32,682 bases of DNA from Alkalicoccus sp. (GCA_007692495.1 REBZ01000082.1:1-32682), one strand, 5' to 3'. Positions 17,283-26,918 are shown, counted from the first letter of the stretch. Numbers and translations: made by a program. The notes: generated from the letters alone by a model not told the origin.

Positions 17283-19603
17283 TTCTCGCTCCTCACAATC
17301 GCATGCTTTAATACTTCATCCAGGTGGGATACAGGAATAAACGTCAGATCGCTCCGGACGCTTTCCGGGATATCCTCCAGATCCTTTTCGTTGTCTTTCG
17401 GCATAATTATATGCGTAAGTCCGGCACGGTGTGCGCTCATTGCTTTTTCTTTCAGACCGCCTATCGGAAGCACGCGGCCGCGGAGCGTAATTTCCCCGGT
17501 CATGCCTACTTCCTTCCGTACAGGCTGATTCGTCAAAGCCGAGATAAGCGCTGTAGCCATCGTAATACCCGCAGACGGCCCGTCCTTAGGTATAGCACCT
17601 TCCGGAACGTGGATGTGAATGTCATTTTTACGGTTGAATTCCGCATCGATGTTCAGCTCTTTCGCTTTCGTACGGATATAGCTGAAAGCAGCCTGAGCCG
17701 ATTCTTTCATTACATCCCCGAGCTTACCGGTAAGGGTGAGCTTTCCTTCTCCAGGGGAGAGGGCTACTTCAATCGTCAGTGTGTCCCCGCCGGCTTCCGT
17801 GTAGGCAAGCCCCGTCGCAGCACCGATCTGATTTTCAAGCTCTGCTTTTCCGTAGCGGAAGCGTTTCTTTCCGAGCATGTCCTCAAGCGTTTTTTCCGTG
17901 AGCACGACCCGCTTTTTCTCGCCGGAAACGAGAAGTTTGGCCGCTTTCCGGCAGACCGTGGCCATCTGGCGCTCGAGGTTACGCACCCCTGCTTCACGCG
18001 TATAGTGGCGGATAATGCTGAGAAGTGCTTCATCCCGAACCTGCAGCTCATTTTTTGTCAGGCCGTGCTCCCGAATTTGTTTCGGCAGAAGGTAACCTTT
18101 GGCAATCTCCATTTTTTCCACTTCCGTATAGCCGGAAATATGAATCACTTCCATCCGGTCTTTTAAAGCAGGCGGAATGGCCGCGATATTATTGGCTGTC
18201 GTAACAAACATGACTTTTGACAAATCGTACGGTTCTTCAATGAAATGGTCACTGAACGTGTTGTTCTGCTCCGGATCAAGCACTTCGAGCAGTGCTGATG
18301 AAGGATCTCCACGGAAATCATTGGCCATTTTGTCGATTTCATCAAGAAGAAAAACCGGATTGACCGTTCCTGCTTTTTTCATTCCCTGAATAACCCGTCC
18401 GGGCATGGCACCGACATACGTACGGCGGTGACCACGGATTTCCGCTTCATCACGTACACCGCCGAGCGACATACGGACGAAGTTGCGTCCGAGCGAGCGG
18501 GCAATCGACCGGGCAAGGGACGTTTTTCCGACGCCGGGTGGCCCGGAAAGACAAAGAATCGGACCTTTCAGCTTACGCGTCCGCTGCTGGACTGCAAGAT
18601 ATTCAAGCACACGTTCTTTTACTTTTTCCAGTCCATAATGATCTTCGTTTAAAATTTCCTCGGAACGGTGGATGTCGAGCATATCTTCTGTTTCTTCTTT
18701 CCATGGTACCTGGGTAAGCCATTCGATGTAGTTACGGATGACAGAGCTTTCCGCTGCATTCGGAGGCATTTTTTCATAGCGTCCGAGTTCTTTAAATGCT
18801 TTTTCCTCTATCGCTTCCGGCATATCGGCATCTTCGATTTTTTCCCGAAGTTCCTCCGCTTCGCCTTCTTTGCCGTCACGGTCGCCGAGTTCCCGCTGGA
18901 TAGCTTTCATCTGCTCCCGCAGATAATATTCTTTCTGTGTCCGTTCCATGGATTTTTTCACACGCTGGCCGATTTTTTTCTCCAGGCCGAGCACTTCCCG
19001 TTCATTGGAAATAATGCGGAGAATCAGCTTCAGTCTCTCTGAGAGGTCCCGCGTTTCAAGTATTTCCTGTTTCTGCACTACTTTAAGTGGAAGATGGGAA
19101 GCTACTATATCTGCGAGTCTTCCCGGCTCACTAATATCCGCTACAGAAGCAAACGTTTCCTGGGTGATTTTTTTCGATATCTTCGTGTATTCCTCGAACT
19201 GTTCCAGAACGCTCCGCATCATAGCCTGCTCTTCCACTGTCGCTTCCTGACGCTCCTGAAGCAGCTTGATATCAGCGGAAGCATAATTGTCCCCGTCCTG
19301 CATTCCTGTTACTTCCGCCCGCTCCAGTCCTTCGACAAGTACACGGATCGTTCCGTTCGGAAGTTTGAGCATCTGTTTCACGTTGGCAATTGTTCCAATT
19401 GTATAAAGATCTTCTTCTTCCGGATCTTCTGTTCCTACTTCCTTTTGGGTAAGAAGAAAAATCCGGTTATCATCGACCATCGCCTGCTCCAGCGCACTGA
19501 CTGATTTTTTGCGCCCGACGTCCAGGTGCAGAACCATCGTCGGGTACACAAGCAGTCCGCGCAGTGGAAGCATCGGAAGTTTTTCGTTAGTACTGCTCAT
19601 CAT
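17279..19603 (-). CDS. lonA: ATP-dependent protease LonA
   Basis: 774 aa, identical in length to B. subtilis LonA. It is a hexameric AAA+ serine protease that degrades misfolded and regulatory proteins. The N-terminal substrate-binding domain covers residues about 8-200. The AAA+ module has Walker A '[19 protein letters not shown]' and Walker B '[10 protein letters not shown]'. The protease domain carries the Ser677-Lys720 dyad ('[14 protein letters not shown]' and '[14 protein letters not shown]'). ATG 19603 is chosen because GGAGGTG lies 6 nt upstream. A longer frame from 19618 would begin inside that site. ysxC overlaps its stop. In B. subtilis lonB lies between clpX and lonA; here there is only a 302-bp spacer. 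Confidence 0.97.
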   Translation of the reverse strand: MMSSTNEKLPMLPLRGLLVYPTMVLHLDVGRKKSVSALEQAMVDDNRIFLLTQKEVGTEDPEEEDLYTIGTIANVKQMLKLPNGTIRVLVEGLERAEVTGMQDGDNYASADIKLLQERQEATVEEQAMMRSVLEQFEEYTKISKKITQETFASVADISEPGRLADIVASHLPLKVVQKQEILETRDLSERLKLILRIISNEREVLGLEKKIGQRVKKSMERTQKEYYLREQMKAIQRELGDRDGKEGEAEELREKIEDADMPEAIEEKAFKELGRYEKMPPNAAESSVIRNYIEWLTQVPWKEETEDMLDIHRSEEILNEDHYGLEKVKERVLEYLAVQQRTRKLKGPILCLSGPPGVGKTSLARSIARSLGRNFVRMSLGGVRDEAEIRGHRRTYVGAMPGRVIQGMKKAGTVNPVFLLDEIDKMANDFRGDPSSALLEVLDPEQNNTFSDHFIEEPYDLSKVMFVTTANNIAAIPPALKDRMEVIHISGYTEVEKMEIAKGYLLPKQIREHGLTKNELQVRDEALLSIIRHYTREAGVRNLERQMATVCRKAAKLLVSGEKKRVVLTEKTLEDMLGKKRFRYGKAELENQIGAATGLAYTEAGGDTLTIEVALSPGEGKLTLTGKLGDVMKESAQAAFSYIRTKAKELNIDAEFNRKNDIHIHVPEGAIPKDGPSAGITMATALISALTNQPVRKEVGMTGEITLRGRVLPIGGLKEKAMSAHRAGLTHIIMPKDNEKDLEDIPESVRSDLTFIPVSHLDEVLKHAIVRSEK

Positions 19604-19702
19604 ATGATACACCTCCATGTATTCACTTTTATCTGCTGTATATGTATTTATCCTTCCCTGACTAAAAGAAAACGCTTCTTTTTTCTTAAAAGAATAAATA
19701 AC

Positions 19703-19726
19703 AAAAAGTCCTGATTTCGTCAGAAC
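19703..19726 (-). terminator. Small terminator-like hairpin upstream of lonA
   Basis: GTTCTGA/TCAGGAC arms (19720-19726 and 19708-19714, one G-U pair) enclose a 5-nt loop, followed on the minus strand by a T5 run. It would act as a second stop for readthrough from clpX or attenuate an upstream start. Confidence 0.5.
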
Positions 19727-19742
19727 AAACGATTCTTCATAA

Positions 19743-19800
19743 AACTGCCTTGAAAGTAAAACATAGATGAGAGGAGCGCCTTCGTTTCCGGCAGAACCTT
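19743..19800 (+). repeat. Dispersed intergenic repeat, element A, left arm only
   Basis: CTGCCTTGAAAGTAAAACAT, then AGATGAGAGGAGCGCCTTCG, then TTTCCGGCAGAACC. The first two blocks match the reverse arm of the 24308-24672 unit almost base for base. The rest of the element is absent. Confidence 0.5.
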
Positions 19801-19803
19801 CAT

Positions 19804-19890
19804 AAAAAAAGGTGTGCTCCGCCAGGCGTAGGGCGGAGAAAGGAACCCCCCTTCTCCGGACCCGTCTCGCAGCGCCGGCTTAGCACACCT
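19804..19890 (-). terminator. Long structured terminator after clpX
   Basis: Outer arms AGGTGTGCT (19882-19890 on the minus strand) and AGCACACCT (19810-19818) pair perfectly, followed by a T7 run. The 63-nt interior contains a second hairpin (CGGAGAA/TTCTCCG). It starts 15 bp past the clpX stop and separates clpX from lonA. Confidence 0.8.
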
Positions 19891-19905
19891 CATCCTATTG
19901 CAGTT

Positions 19906-21168
19906 TTACGCACTTTCTCTCGGCTCTTCGATTTCTCCGCCGTCTTTGTCAATAAGCGTCGGGGCTTTGCTGTCACGGACCGTTTCATCCGTAATGATAC
20001 ATTTGGCAATATCATCTCGGGAAGGAAGGTCGTACATAACATCAAGCATGAGTGATTCAATAATCGACCGGAGTCCACGCGCTCCTGTTTTGCGTTCAAT
20101 GGCAAGCCGAGCTACTTCACGCAGCGCACCATCTGTAAATTCAAGCTCGACATCATCAAGCTCCAGCAGCTTTTTGTACTGCTTAACAAGCGCATTTTTT
20201 GGTGCCGTCAGAATTTCGATAAGCGCATCTTCGTCAAGGTACTCGAGACTTGCGATTACAGGCATACGTCCGATAAATTCAGGGATCAGACCGTAACGCA
20301 GAAGATCTTCCGGAAGAATCTTGGAAAGATACTGGTGCTCCTCCAGGTGGGAAGTTTCTGTTTCCGAACCGAAGCCGATCACCTTTTTACCAAGCCGGCG
20401 CTTAATTATCTGGTCGATGCCGTCGAAGGCTCCACCGATAATAAACAGCACATTTGTCGTATCAATCTGGATAAACTCCTGGTGCGGATGCTTTCTTCCA
20501 CCCTGCGGCGGCACACTCGCTGTTGTTCCTTCGAGGATTTTAAGCAGTGCCTGCTGTACCCCTTCCCCGGAAACATCACGGGTGATGGACGGGTTTTCGG
20601 ATTTACGGGCCACTTTATCGATTTCATCGATATAAATAATGCCCCGTTCTGCTTTTTCTACGTCGTAGTCCGCTGCCTGGATCAGTTTGAGGAGGATATT
20701 TTCCACATCTTCCCCTACGTAACCGGCTTCAGTCAGAGACGTTGCGTCTGCGATAGCAAACGGTACGTTCAAAATGCGTGCTAGCGTCTGCGCAAGCAGG
20801 GTTTTACCGCTTCCTGTAGGACCAATAAGACAGATGTTACTCTTTGCGAGTTCGACATCGTCACTTTTGCTGCTTGCATTGATACGTTTATAGTGGTTGT
20901 ACACGGCCACGGATAGCGTTTTTTTAGCTTTGTCCTGTCCGATAACATACTCATTTAATATACCTCTGATTTCGTGCGGTGTCGGAATATCCTCGAGTTC
21001 AACTTCTTCCTCTGAACCGAGCTCCTCCTCCACAATCTCTGTGCAGAGTTCAATACACTCATCACATATATAGACACCTGGACCAGCCACCAGTTTACGG
21101 ACTTGATCTTGTGTTTTACCGCAGAAAGAACACTTAAGCTGTCCTTTCTCCTCATTAAATTTAAACAT
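19906..21168 (-). CDS. clpX: ATP-dependent Clp protease ATP-binding subunit ClpX
   Basis: 420 aa AAA+ unfoldase that feeds substrates to ClpP. The N-terminal zinc-binding domain has Cys13, Cys16, Cys35 and Cys38. Walker A is 'GPTGSGKT' (116-123), and Walker B is '[14 protein letters not shown]'. The pore loop '[11 protein letters not shown]' and the ClpP-binding loop 'IGF' (in 'KVIGFGSE') are intact, so it should dock ClpP. Sensor-2 '[21 protein letters not shown]' is near the C-terminus. The start ATG has AGGGGTG 8 nt upstream. It is transcribed from a promoter of its own behind the tig terminator and ends in a long terminator. Confidence 0.98.
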   Translation of the reverse strand: MFKFNEEKGQLKCSFCGKTQDQVRKLVAGPGVYICDECIELCTEIVEEELGSEEEVELEDIPTPHEIRGILNEYVIGQDKAKKTLSVAVYNHYKRINASSKSDDVELAKSNICLIGPTGSGKTLLAQTLARILNVPFAIADATSLTEAGYVGEDVENILLKLIQAADYDVEKAERGIIYIDEIDKVARKSENPSITRDVSGEGVQQALLKILEGTTASVPPQGGRKHPHQEFIQIDTTNVLFIIGGAFDGIDQIIKRRLGKKVIGFGSETETSHLEEHQYLSKILPEDLLRYGLIPEFIGRMPVIASLEYLDEDALIEILTAPKNALVKQYKKLLELDDVELEFTDGALREVARLAIERKTGARGLRSIIESLMLDVMYDLPSRDDIAKCIITDETVRDSKAPTLIDKDGGEIEEPRESA

Positions 21169-21386
21169 CTGCTTTCACCCCTCTATTAAGTATTGAAACA
21201 TAGGACCGGCGATTACTCAAAACATTTCGCTTTTTTTGCGAAGGAAGGCTTCTCAACCACTGCCCAGCCCTTATTAAGGAGTGCAGCAAATATCCGGCCT
21301 GTCACGGGATATACATCAAGTAAAGTGTACCATAGTTTTATAAATCTTCCTATTATAAGCGACAGCCGTTCCTTCAGACTTTTCTA

Positions 21387-21415
21387 AGAATATTAAAGCG
21401 CACGGCCTTTGTCAA
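21387..21415 (-). promoter_or_regulatory. Sigma-A promoter of clpX
   Basis: TTGACA at 21410-21415, a 17-bp spacer, and TATTCT at 21387-21392. It begins about 20 bp after the tig terminator and gives a leader of roughly 210 nt. A second, weaker start (extended -10 TGGTACACT near 21330) is possible. The rest of the 315-bp spacer shows no gene. Confidence 0.75.
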
Positions 21416-21433
21416 ATGATTGCTTTGTATGTA

Positions 21434-21463
21434 CAAAACAAGGCACGAGAAGCTCGTGCCTTG
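21434..21463 (-). terminator. Rho-independent terminator after tig
   Basis: CAAGGCACGAG and CTCGTGCCTTG form a perfect 11-bp stem with a 3-nt loop, followed by TTTTG on the minus strand, 20 bp past the tig stop codon. Confidence 0.9.
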
Positions 21464-21483
21464 CTGCTGTTTATAGCCATTAT

Positions 21484-22806
21484 TTACTGTTCAGATGCTT
21501 CTGAGCCGGAAGCTTCCACTTCCTTGCTGTTCTCTACAAGGAAATCTATCGCTTTACGTACTTTAAGATCGTCTTTCAGTACGTCTGTACCCCCCTGCAT
21601 TGCGAGCAGCTGCTTGATTTCATCCACCGGACGCTGATACGTTTCAGCCATTTTTTCAAGCTCCTGATCCACATCTTCTTCTGTCGCTTCGATGCTTTCC
21701 TCGTTGGAAATAGCTTCGAGCGTCATGTTCATGCGCACCCGCTTTTCTGCATCTTCCTTGAACTGTTCTTTCATGCCTTCCTCATCCGTCTGAGCGAACT
21801 GGTAATACATGTCAAGAGACATCCCTTGAGACTGGAGACGCTGACCGAACTCCTGAAGCATACGGTCCACCTCTGTATCAACCATAGCCTGAGGCACATC
21901 GATAGTCGCATTTTCCGTCGCTTTTTCCACGAGCGTATCTTTCATGCTCATGTCAGCTTCCTGCTGCTTCTGGTCTTCCAGGCGCTTACGCACACCGCTC
22001 TTCAGGTCGTCAAACGTTTCGTAGGAATCGTCTACGTCCTTCGCAAATTCATCGTCAAGTTCCGGAAGTTCTTTACGCTTCACATCGTGAACTTTTACTT
22101 TGAACGTTGCAGGCTTACCGGCAAGTTCTTCCGCATGGTATTCTTCCGGGAATTCCACTTCTACTTCTGTTTCTGCTCCCGGTTTTGCACCGATCAGCTT
22201 TTCTTCAAATCCGGGAATAAACTGTCCGGAGCCGATTTCAAGCGAATGATTTTCCGCCTGGCCGCCTTCGAATGCTTCGCCGTCAACGAAACCTTCAAAA
22301 TCCATTACGACCGTGTCGCCTTCCTGTACTTCGCCGTCCTCTACAACGGAAAGCTCAGCATGTTCGTTCTGAAGGCGGGAGATTTCTTCATTCACTTCGT
22401 CTTCTGTTACTTCTGTTTCCTTCTTCTCTACTTCCAGCCCTTTGTAGTCTCCAAGGTCCACTTCCGGCTTTACAGTTACTGTGGCGCGGAAAGTAAGAGG
22501 CTCGCCTTTTGCCATGTCGTCAAGATCGATTTCCGGCTGGTCCACCGGGTCGATTCCTGCTTCTTCGACTGCTTCAGAGTAAGCTTCCGGAAGCAGAATA
22601 TCCAGTGCATCCTGGAACAGTGCTTCGACACCGAAACGCTGTTCAAAAATTGGACGCGGTACCTTTCCTTTACGGAATCCAGGTACGTTTACCTGCTTTA
22701 CAACTTTTTGGAACGCCTTATCAAGTGCTCCGTCTACACGCTTACTGTCGACTGTGACAGTAAGAAGACCTGTGTTTCCTTCTTGTTTTTCCCAATTTAC
22801 TGACAT
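21484..22806 (-). CDS. tig: Trigger factor (ribosome-associated chaperone)
   Basis: 440 aa, slightly longer than the B. subtilis protein (424) because of an acidic C-terminal tail. The N-terminal ribosome-binding domain contains the signature '[20 protein letters not shown]' (about residues 40-60). The central FKBP-like peptidyl-prolyl isomerase domain spans about 155-245 ('[21 protein letters not shown]', '[15 protein letters not shown]'). The C-terminal helical domain holds the chaperone arms. ATG 22806 (MSVNWEKQ) is selected: GGAGGG is 10 nt upstream and the family N-terminus starts there. The protein is very acidic, as expected for a salt-adapted cytoplasm (inference). It is preceded by two promoters and closed by its own terminator. 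Confidence 0.97.
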   Translation of the reverse strand: MSVNWEKQEGNTGLLTVTVDSKRVDGALDKAFQKVVKQVNVPGFRKGKVPRPIFEQRFGVEALFQDALDILLPEAYSEAVEEAGIDPVDQPEIDLDDMAKGEPLTFRATVTVKPEVDLGDYKGLEVEKKETEVTEDEVNEEISRLQNEHAELSVVEDGEVQEGDTVVMDFEGFVDGEAFEGGQAENHSLEIGSGQFIPGFEEKLIGAKPGAETEVEVEFPEEYHAEELAGKPATFKVKVHDVKRKELPELDDEFAKDVDDSYETFDDLKSGVRKRLEDQKQQEADMSMKDTLVEKATENATIDVPQAMVDTEVDRMLQEFGQRLQSQGMSLDMYYQFAQTDEEGMKEQFKEDAEKRVRMNMTLEAISNEESIEATEEDVDQELEKMAETYQRPVDEIKQLLAMQGGTDVLKDDLKVRKAIDFLVENSKEVEASGSEASEQ

Positions 22807-22870
22807 AGGATATATTCCCTCCAACATTCATGTTCATTTTTTAACGTTAACTGTTGTTGACAACCACTCC

Positions 22871-22898
22871 ATTATAACATAGGAGACAACCATTTCAA
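22871..22898 (-). promoter_or_regulatory. Proximal sigma-A promoter of tig
   Basis: TTGAAA at 22893-22898, a 16-bp spacer, and TATAAT at 22871-22876 with a TGT extension just upstream. It lies about 65 bp before the tig start codon. Confidence 0.8.
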
Positions 22899-23029
22899 CG
22901 ATTTCCCTTTGATTCTTTACCGGACCTAGCGCTGCAGTATTTGTAAGTTTTAAAGGTAACGCTGCTGCACTTGGCAGGCTGGATTTTCCAGATCAGGGAG
23001 TCCGGGAAGCAGCAGTCCGCGCCACTAAA

Positions 23030-23058
23030 TTTATACCCGTTTATAAACGGACTGTCAA
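23030..23058 (-). promoter_or_regulatory. Distal sigma-A promoter of tig with a palindromic spacer
   Basis: TTGACA at 23053-23058, a 17-bp spacer and TATAAA at 23030-23035. The spacer contains a perfect 14-bp palindrome, CCGTTTATAAACGG, at 23037-23050, which would suit a dimeric repressor. The -35 overlaps the ysoA stop codon. The leader from here to tig is about 215 nt and contains a CTGCTGC/GCAGCAG stem around a CTGGAAAATCCAG hairpin. Confidence 0.75.
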
Positions 23059-24074
23059 TAGTCCGGCACGACGGTGGACTCCATTTTCTGCAGGAGCTGC
23101 TCTGCTTCCGACACCTCCTGTGCATTCACTTCGTATTCGTCCACCAATTCATCATCCGGTTCGCTGAGAAGTCGCTGCCCTGTCCGGTGGAGGGCACATG
23201 CCCAGACATCAGCGTCCACCGGTTCCGGGGATTTCGGATATACCGCAAATAAAAAGTGCCACCACATCTGACGCACCATATCAAGCATCGTCGGATCCAC
23301 CTGATCCAGCTCTTTTTCCAGGCGTTCCAGTACTGCTTTTCCAAACTGTTCATGGAACACTTTTTCCAGGGAGGCAATATGTACGCTGTACGATTCTCCA
23401 AACTTATGTACGGTGAAAGTTTCTTCGCAGCCGAGTTCCTTCAGAAGCTGGAGAACGTAACTTTTCAAAACCGGATTGTTCTGTTCGGCAAGCAGAAACC
23501 TTCGGAAAGCATCCTTTACGACCTGCAGATCATAGCGGCTCAGCTGCTGGATGGCTCCAAGCTGTTGATCCATACTGCCTTCTTCCAGCTGTTCGATCAG
23601 CTCGGGACCCGGACGGGTTAGCTCAGGTTCTTCTATGTCCTCTTCTATGTCCTGTGATTCTCCCGTCATCTGTCTTGCAAACTGGAGCAGCTGGTAAAAC
23701 GATTCGGCCTTATCCGGCGGAAACTTATTTTCTTCCATTACACCTTCCAGCATAAAAGCCACTTCTTCGTAATCTCCAAGCTGGACGAGTATTGATATGT
23801 ATACCTGGAGAATTTCATAATAATCGCCGATTCCTTCATCGAGCATTGATCGGCAGTGTTCTTTCGCCTGCGGAAGACGATTCAGTTCTATGTTGGTAAT
23901 TACAAGTCCGTACCTCGCCTGGGCGTGCTGGGGTTCCAGTTCGACAGTCTGTGTGAAACACGACAGTGCATCGTAGTATCTTTTTTCCTTGAGAGCCCCC
24001 ATTCCCCGCTCCACAAGACGGCTGATCAGTCCTGGAAATAAAATAACATTATCTTCTCTCTTGTGCTTTGTCAT
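23055..24074 (-). CDS. ysoA: Tetratricopeptide-repeat protein (YsoA-like)
   Basis: 339 aa soluble protein. TPR-type helices cover about residues 15-120 ('RGMGALKEKRYYDALSCFTQTVELEPQHAQARYGLVITNIELNRLPQAKEHCRSML'). An acidic linker ('ESQDIEEDIEEPELTRPGPE') and an all-helical C-terminal half follow. TPRs mediate protein-protein contacts; no catalytic motif is visible. The symbol rests on fold, size and position directly upstream of tig, where ysoA lies in B. subtilis. The start ATG has AAGGGGGTG 6 nt upstream. Its product's function is unknown. It does not share a terminator with tig, whose distal promoter overlaps the ysoA stop. Confidence 0.85.
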   Translation of the reverse strand: MTKHKREDNVILFPGLISRLVERGMGALKEKRYYDALSCFTQTVELEPQHAQARYGLVITNIELNRLPQAKEHCRSMLDEGIGDYYEILQVYISILVQLGDYEEVAFMLEGVMEENKFPPDKAESFYQLLQFARQMTGESQDIEEDIEEPELTRPGPELIEQLEEGSMDQQLGAIQQLSRYDLQVVKDAFRRFLLAEQNNPVLKSYVLQLLKELGCEETFTVHKFGESYSVHIASLEKVFHEQFGKAVLERLEKELDQVDPTMLDMVRQMWWHFLFAVYPKSPEPVDADVWACALHRTGQRLLSEPDDELVDEYEVNAQEVSEAEQLLQKMESTVVPDY

Positions 24075-24307
24075 CCTTACACCCCCTTTTTTTTAGTAGG
24101 AAAGCATTCAGTTTATCCGTACCGTTAAAGAAAGAAAAGCTGCCCGGACAGACGCCTGTTATAGGACGTTCGACATTTCTCTTTACCCTCTCCCTTATAT
24201 TGTAAACCTTTTCCTGCTTTCTTTATAGGTGGTACTGCCTAATTTTTGCAGGAACATTGTGTATAATTGCGGATTTGGATAGTTTATAAAACACGGTGCT
24301 TTTTACT

Positions 24308-24672
24308 AGGCTGCTTTGAAAATATAATATATGAATGAATTTCATCACACATTTTAGAGCGAAAGAAACGCATATCGGAAAGATCTCCGTTTCAGATGGA
24401 CGCTTTCCCGAGGGCTTGTCTTCAGCTAACTTTTGCGAGAAATTCTTTCGCAAAAGTGGATCTTCAGACTGCGCTGAATCCTCCGGGAGTCGCCATCCTT
24501 TACTACGCTCCTATTTAGACTGGAACATTCAGTTTTAAAAACTAAGCTATGTCAGATTTAGCTGATCGCTGGAGAAACACTTCGCTTCCAACTGGTAGGC
24601 TTGCCCGCTTAGAAAGCCCCTCATGGAAACGGCAGCACTCCTCTTATCTATGTCTTATTTTCAAGCCAGCCT
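24308..24672. repeat. MITE-like element built from two inverted element A copies
   Basis: The outer ends AGGCTGCTTTGAAAAT (24308-24323) and ATTTTCAAGCCAGCCT (24657-24672) are terminal inverted repeats with two mismatches in 16. The left half (to about 24520) is a complete forward element A with an internal CTTTTGCG/CGCAAAAG hairpin, GGATCTTCAG and GGGAGTC. The right half (from about 24543) is a reverse copy with GGAAGCGAAG and GGGGCTTTC. No transposase is encoded. It fills the spacer between ysoA and tRNA-Arg; the 230 bp between it and ysoA show no gene. Confidence 0.65.
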
Positions 24673-24681
24673 GAAAATAAG

Positions 24682-24706
24682 AAAAAACCCTTGAAACCAA
24701 GGGTTT
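24682..24706 (-). terminator. Terminator of the tRNA-Arg transcript
   Basis: AAACCCTTG/CAAGGGTTT arms (9 bp, 4-nt loop) are followed by a T-run on the minus strand, 16 bp past the tRNA 3' end. Confidence 0.9.
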
Positions 24707-24721
24707 GGAAGTTTAATATAA

Positions 24722-24798
24722 TGGCGTCCCAGGAGGGATTCGAACCCCCGACCGATGGCTTAGAAGGCCATTGCTCTATCCTGCTGAGCTACTGGGAC
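24722..24798 (-). tRNA. tRNA-Arg, anticodon UCU
   Basis: 77 nt including an encoded CCA. The acceptor stem is GTCCCAG/CTGGGAC with discriminator G. The D arm holds AGCTCAGCAGGATAGAGC, and the anticodon loop is CTTCTAA with TCT, reading AGA/AGG codons. The T arm contains GGTTCGAATCC. It has its own promoter and terminator. Confidence 0.97.
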
Positions 24799-24863
24799 GC
24801 GTAAAAAGTATGTAGGGAAAGGAACTGCTTAAAGAAAGCATCTGCCTTTCAGCGACAATACTT

Positions 24864-24892
24864 AATATAAACAATTCCTTCCTTTGTGTCAA
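24864..24892 (-). promoter_or_regulatory. Sigma-A promoter of tRNA-Arg
   Basis: TTGACA at 24887-24892, a 17-bp spacer, and TATATT at 24864-24869. The -35 overlaps the stop codon of ysnB. Transcription would start about 60 bp before the mature tRNA 5' end. Confidence 0.85.
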
Positions 24893-25404
24893 CCGTTTAT
24901 TGAAAATGTTTTGGACAGTTCTTCCACCGGCTCCCCTTTCATATTCCTGAAAGAGACGTGGACCTCATCCTGATTTTTTTCCAGCAGGACGTACGTACCT
25001 TCCGGATACTGGCGTGGAAGACGCATACTGCCAGGGTTTATAAGCAGTGTCCCCTTTTCCTGAACGGCTGTCGGTGTATGAGTATGGCCGAAACAGACCA
25101 CGTCCGCTTCTGATTCCTGTGCTTTATAGATCAGATTCATTTCCGTCGTTTTTACGTTGAGAAGGTGACCGTGGGCAGCAAAGAAGCGTATGCCTCCAAA
25201 GTCTTCCACGGCCTCTTCCGGAAGTCCCTCATCCATATCACAGTTCCCGCGGACGACAGTAGTGTTTTCAAATACGGGTGCGGAAGCATTCAACTCAGAA
25301 TCTCCGCAGTGCAGTATCCCTTCGACTTCTCCTTTATGACGGTCAATGACTTCTTCCACTTCTTTTTCCCATCCGTGGCTGTCGCTCATAATGAGTACCT
25401 TCAC
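24889..25404 (-). CDS. ysnB: YfcE/MJ0936-type metallophosphoesterase (YsnB)
   Basis: 171 aa, calcineurin-like phosphoesterase. The metal-binding motifs appear in order: 'DSHG' (residues 8-11), 'CGD' near 34, 'GNCD' near 54, His in 'AAHGH', and 'GHTHTP' near 110. This small-domain group acts on phosphodiesters in vitro; the physiological substrate is unknown. It is the last gene of rph-ysnA-ysnB and lies 14 bp after ysnA. The same trio occurs in B. subtilis. Confidence 0.92.
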   Translation of the reverse strand: MKVLIMSDSHGWEKEVEEVIDRHKGEVEGILHCGDSELNASAPVFENTTVVRGNCDMDEGLPEEAVEDFGGIRFFAAHGHLLNVKTTEMNLIYKAQESEADVVCFGHTHTPTAVQEKGTLLINPGSMRLPRQYPEGTYVLLEKNQDEVHVSFRNMKGEPVEELSKTFSING

Positions 25405-25418
25405 ATCCGAGTCCTCCC

Positions 25419-26012
25419 TTACTGATTCCAGTTATCCCACTCGTTCTCCAGCTTTTTGAGTGCGTTGGCACGATGACTGATCTCGTTTTTCTCTTCCCTG
25501 CTCAGCTCTGCCATAAAACAGTTTTTTTCTTTGACGAAAAAAAGCGGGTCGTATCCGAAACCGTGCTCCCCGTGTTTTTCGGTACCGATTTCTCCTTCAA
25601 TCGTTCCACGCACTGTTTTTGTTCCTTTATCAGGATCATAGACAGCAAGAACTGAAACGAATCGTGCCCTGCGGTCGGCAGTGCCGGTCAGTTCCCTGAT
25701 CAGCTTTTCATTGTTTGCCTCATCGCTTTTCGCTTCGCCGGCATAGCGGGCGGAGTAAACACCCGGTGCACCGTCCAGAGCATCCACTTCCAGACCCGAA
25801 TCATCAGCGAGCACGGCAATGTTAAATTTACGGCCGATTTCCTCTGCTTTTTTACGGGCATTCTCTTCGAATGTTGTCCCGTCCTCTACAACGTCCACCG
25901 CCTCCGGCAGATCCTGAAGCGATTTGACAATAATATTTTTCGCTGCAAAAAACTCACGGAACTCTGCAATTTTTCCTTTGTTATTGGAAGCGATAAAGAT
26001 TTCAGTCTGCAT
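25419..26012 (-). CDS. ysnA: Non-canonical purine NTP pyrophosphatase (RdgB/HAM1, YsnA)
   Basis: 197 aa. It hydrolyses ITP, dITP and XTP to monophosphates, cleaning the nucleotide pool. Motifs are '[11 protein letters not shown]' (phosphate binding, residues 8-18), '[23 protein letters not shown]' (about 66-88) and 'FGYDPLFF'. ATG 26012 ([11 protein letters not shown]) is at the family N-terminus and overlaps the end of rph by 11 bp, so translation is probably coupled. The AGAGG site is rather distant (about 13 nt). The longer open frame upstream only shadows rph. Confidence 0.95.
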   Translation of the reverse strand: MQTEIFIASNNKGKIAEFREFFAAKNIIVKSLQDLPEAVDVVEDGTTFEENARKKAEEIGRKFNIAVLADDSGLEVDALDGAPGVYSARYAGEAKSDEANNEKLIRELTGTADRRARFVSVLAVYDPDKGTKTVRGTIEGEIGTEKHGEHGFGYDPLFFVKEKNCFMAELSREEKNEISHRANALKKLENEWDNWNQ

Positions 26013-26775
26013 GGGCGGTCTGTGCCTCTTTTTCTGATTCTGCCAGCTTTTCCCCGAATTCCCCGAGAATCTCTTTCTGCAGTTCAAACAGTTCTTCGAT
26101 TCCGTTCTCTGCGAGGTCAAGCATTTTATTCAAGTCGCGGCGGGAGAACGTCGCTTCTTCCCCGGTACCCTGCACTTCCACAAGGCGTCCTCCGCTTTTC
26201 ATCACAACGTTCATATCTACATCTGCGGAAGAGTCTTCATCATAATCCAGATCAAGCAGTGCCTCTCCGTCGGCATCCATTCCGACAGAAAGCGCCGCGA
26301 GAAATCCGGTCAGTGGATTCTCCTTTATTTTTTCCTGTGTGAGGAGATCACTGACAGCCAGACCAACGGCTACAAAAGCACCTGTGATTGCTGCTGTCCG
26401 CGTGCCGCCGTCTGCCTGAATCACGTCGCAGTCGACCCAGATTGTCCTCTCACCAATTTTACCGAGGTCCACGACAGAGCGTAGCGCGCGTCCGATCAGC
26501 CTCTGAATTTCCATCGTGCGGCCTGCCACTTTTCCTTTGGATGATTCCCGGATGTTCCGCTGGGATGTCGCCCGTGGAAGCATTGCATATTCTGCCGTAA
26601 TCCAGCCCTGACCTTTTCCCCGTAGAAATGGAGGAACCCGGTCTTCAACACTGGCTGAGCAGATGACTTTCGTATCTCCAAAAGAAATCAGTACGGACCC
26701 TTCCGGATGCTTTATATAATCCGGGATAATTTCCACTTCCCGCTTTCTGTATACTGGACGTTCATTTGTACGCAT
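26002..26775 (-). CDS. rph: Ribonuclease PH
   Basis: 257 aa. A phosphorolytic 3'-5' exoribonuclease that trims tRNA 3' ends. Recognisable parts are the N-terminal '[39 protein letters not shown]', the arginine-rich '[28 protein letters not shown]', the phosphate-binding '[16 protein letters not shown]' and '[17 protein letters not shown]'. The start has AAGGAG about 12 nt upstream. It begins directly after the racE terminator; gerM, which lies between racE and rph in B. subtilis, is missing. Confidence 0.96.
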   Translation of the reverse strand: MRTNERPVYRKREVEIIPDYIKHPEGSVLISFGDTKVICSASVEDRVPPFLRGKGQGWITAEYAMLPRATSQRNIRESSKGKVAGRTMEIQRLIGRALRSVVDLGKIGERTIWVDCDVIQADGGTRTAAITGAFVAVGLAVSDLLTQEKIKENPLTGFLAALSVGMDADGEALLDLDYDEDSSADVDMNVVMKSGGRLVEVQGTGEEATFSRRDLNKMLDLAENGIEELFELQKEILGEFGEKLAESEKEAQTAHAD

Positions 26776-26836
26776 AACGTCGTCACTCTCCTTCTGTTTC
26801 CTATTCTATCAAAATGGCGTATTTTTGTCCTTTCCT

Positions 26837-26866
26837 ATGATACGCCTATCGCATCTTATACTGCAA
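26837..26866 (-). promoter_or_regulatory. Probable promoter of rph-ysnA-ysnB
   Basis: TTGCAG at 26861-26866, an 18-bp spacer, and TATCAT at 26837-26842. It lies between the racE terminator and the rph start. Confidence 0.5.
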
Positions 26867-26883
26867 CCGGACTTTCTGCACAT

Positions 26884-26918
26884 AAAAAACCAGTATACTG
26901 TTTTACAGAGTATACTGG
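26884..26918 (-). terminator. Terminator overlapping the end of racE
   Basis: CCAGTATACT (26909-26918 on the minus strand) and AGTATACTGG (26890-26899) form a perfect 10-bp stem, followed by a T6 run. The racE stop codon lies in its loop, so the last codons of racE form the ascending arm. Confidence 0.88.

Noticed and set aside
21250-21300. Possible CtsR operator upstream of clpX
   Set aside because: No tandem GGTCAAA-type heptads were found in the spacer.
24308-24672. CRISPR array or phage attachment site beside the tRNA gene
   Set aside because: There are only two inverted copies without regular spacers, and no repeat of the tRNA 3' end was seen nearby, so neither a CRISPR nor an att site is supported.
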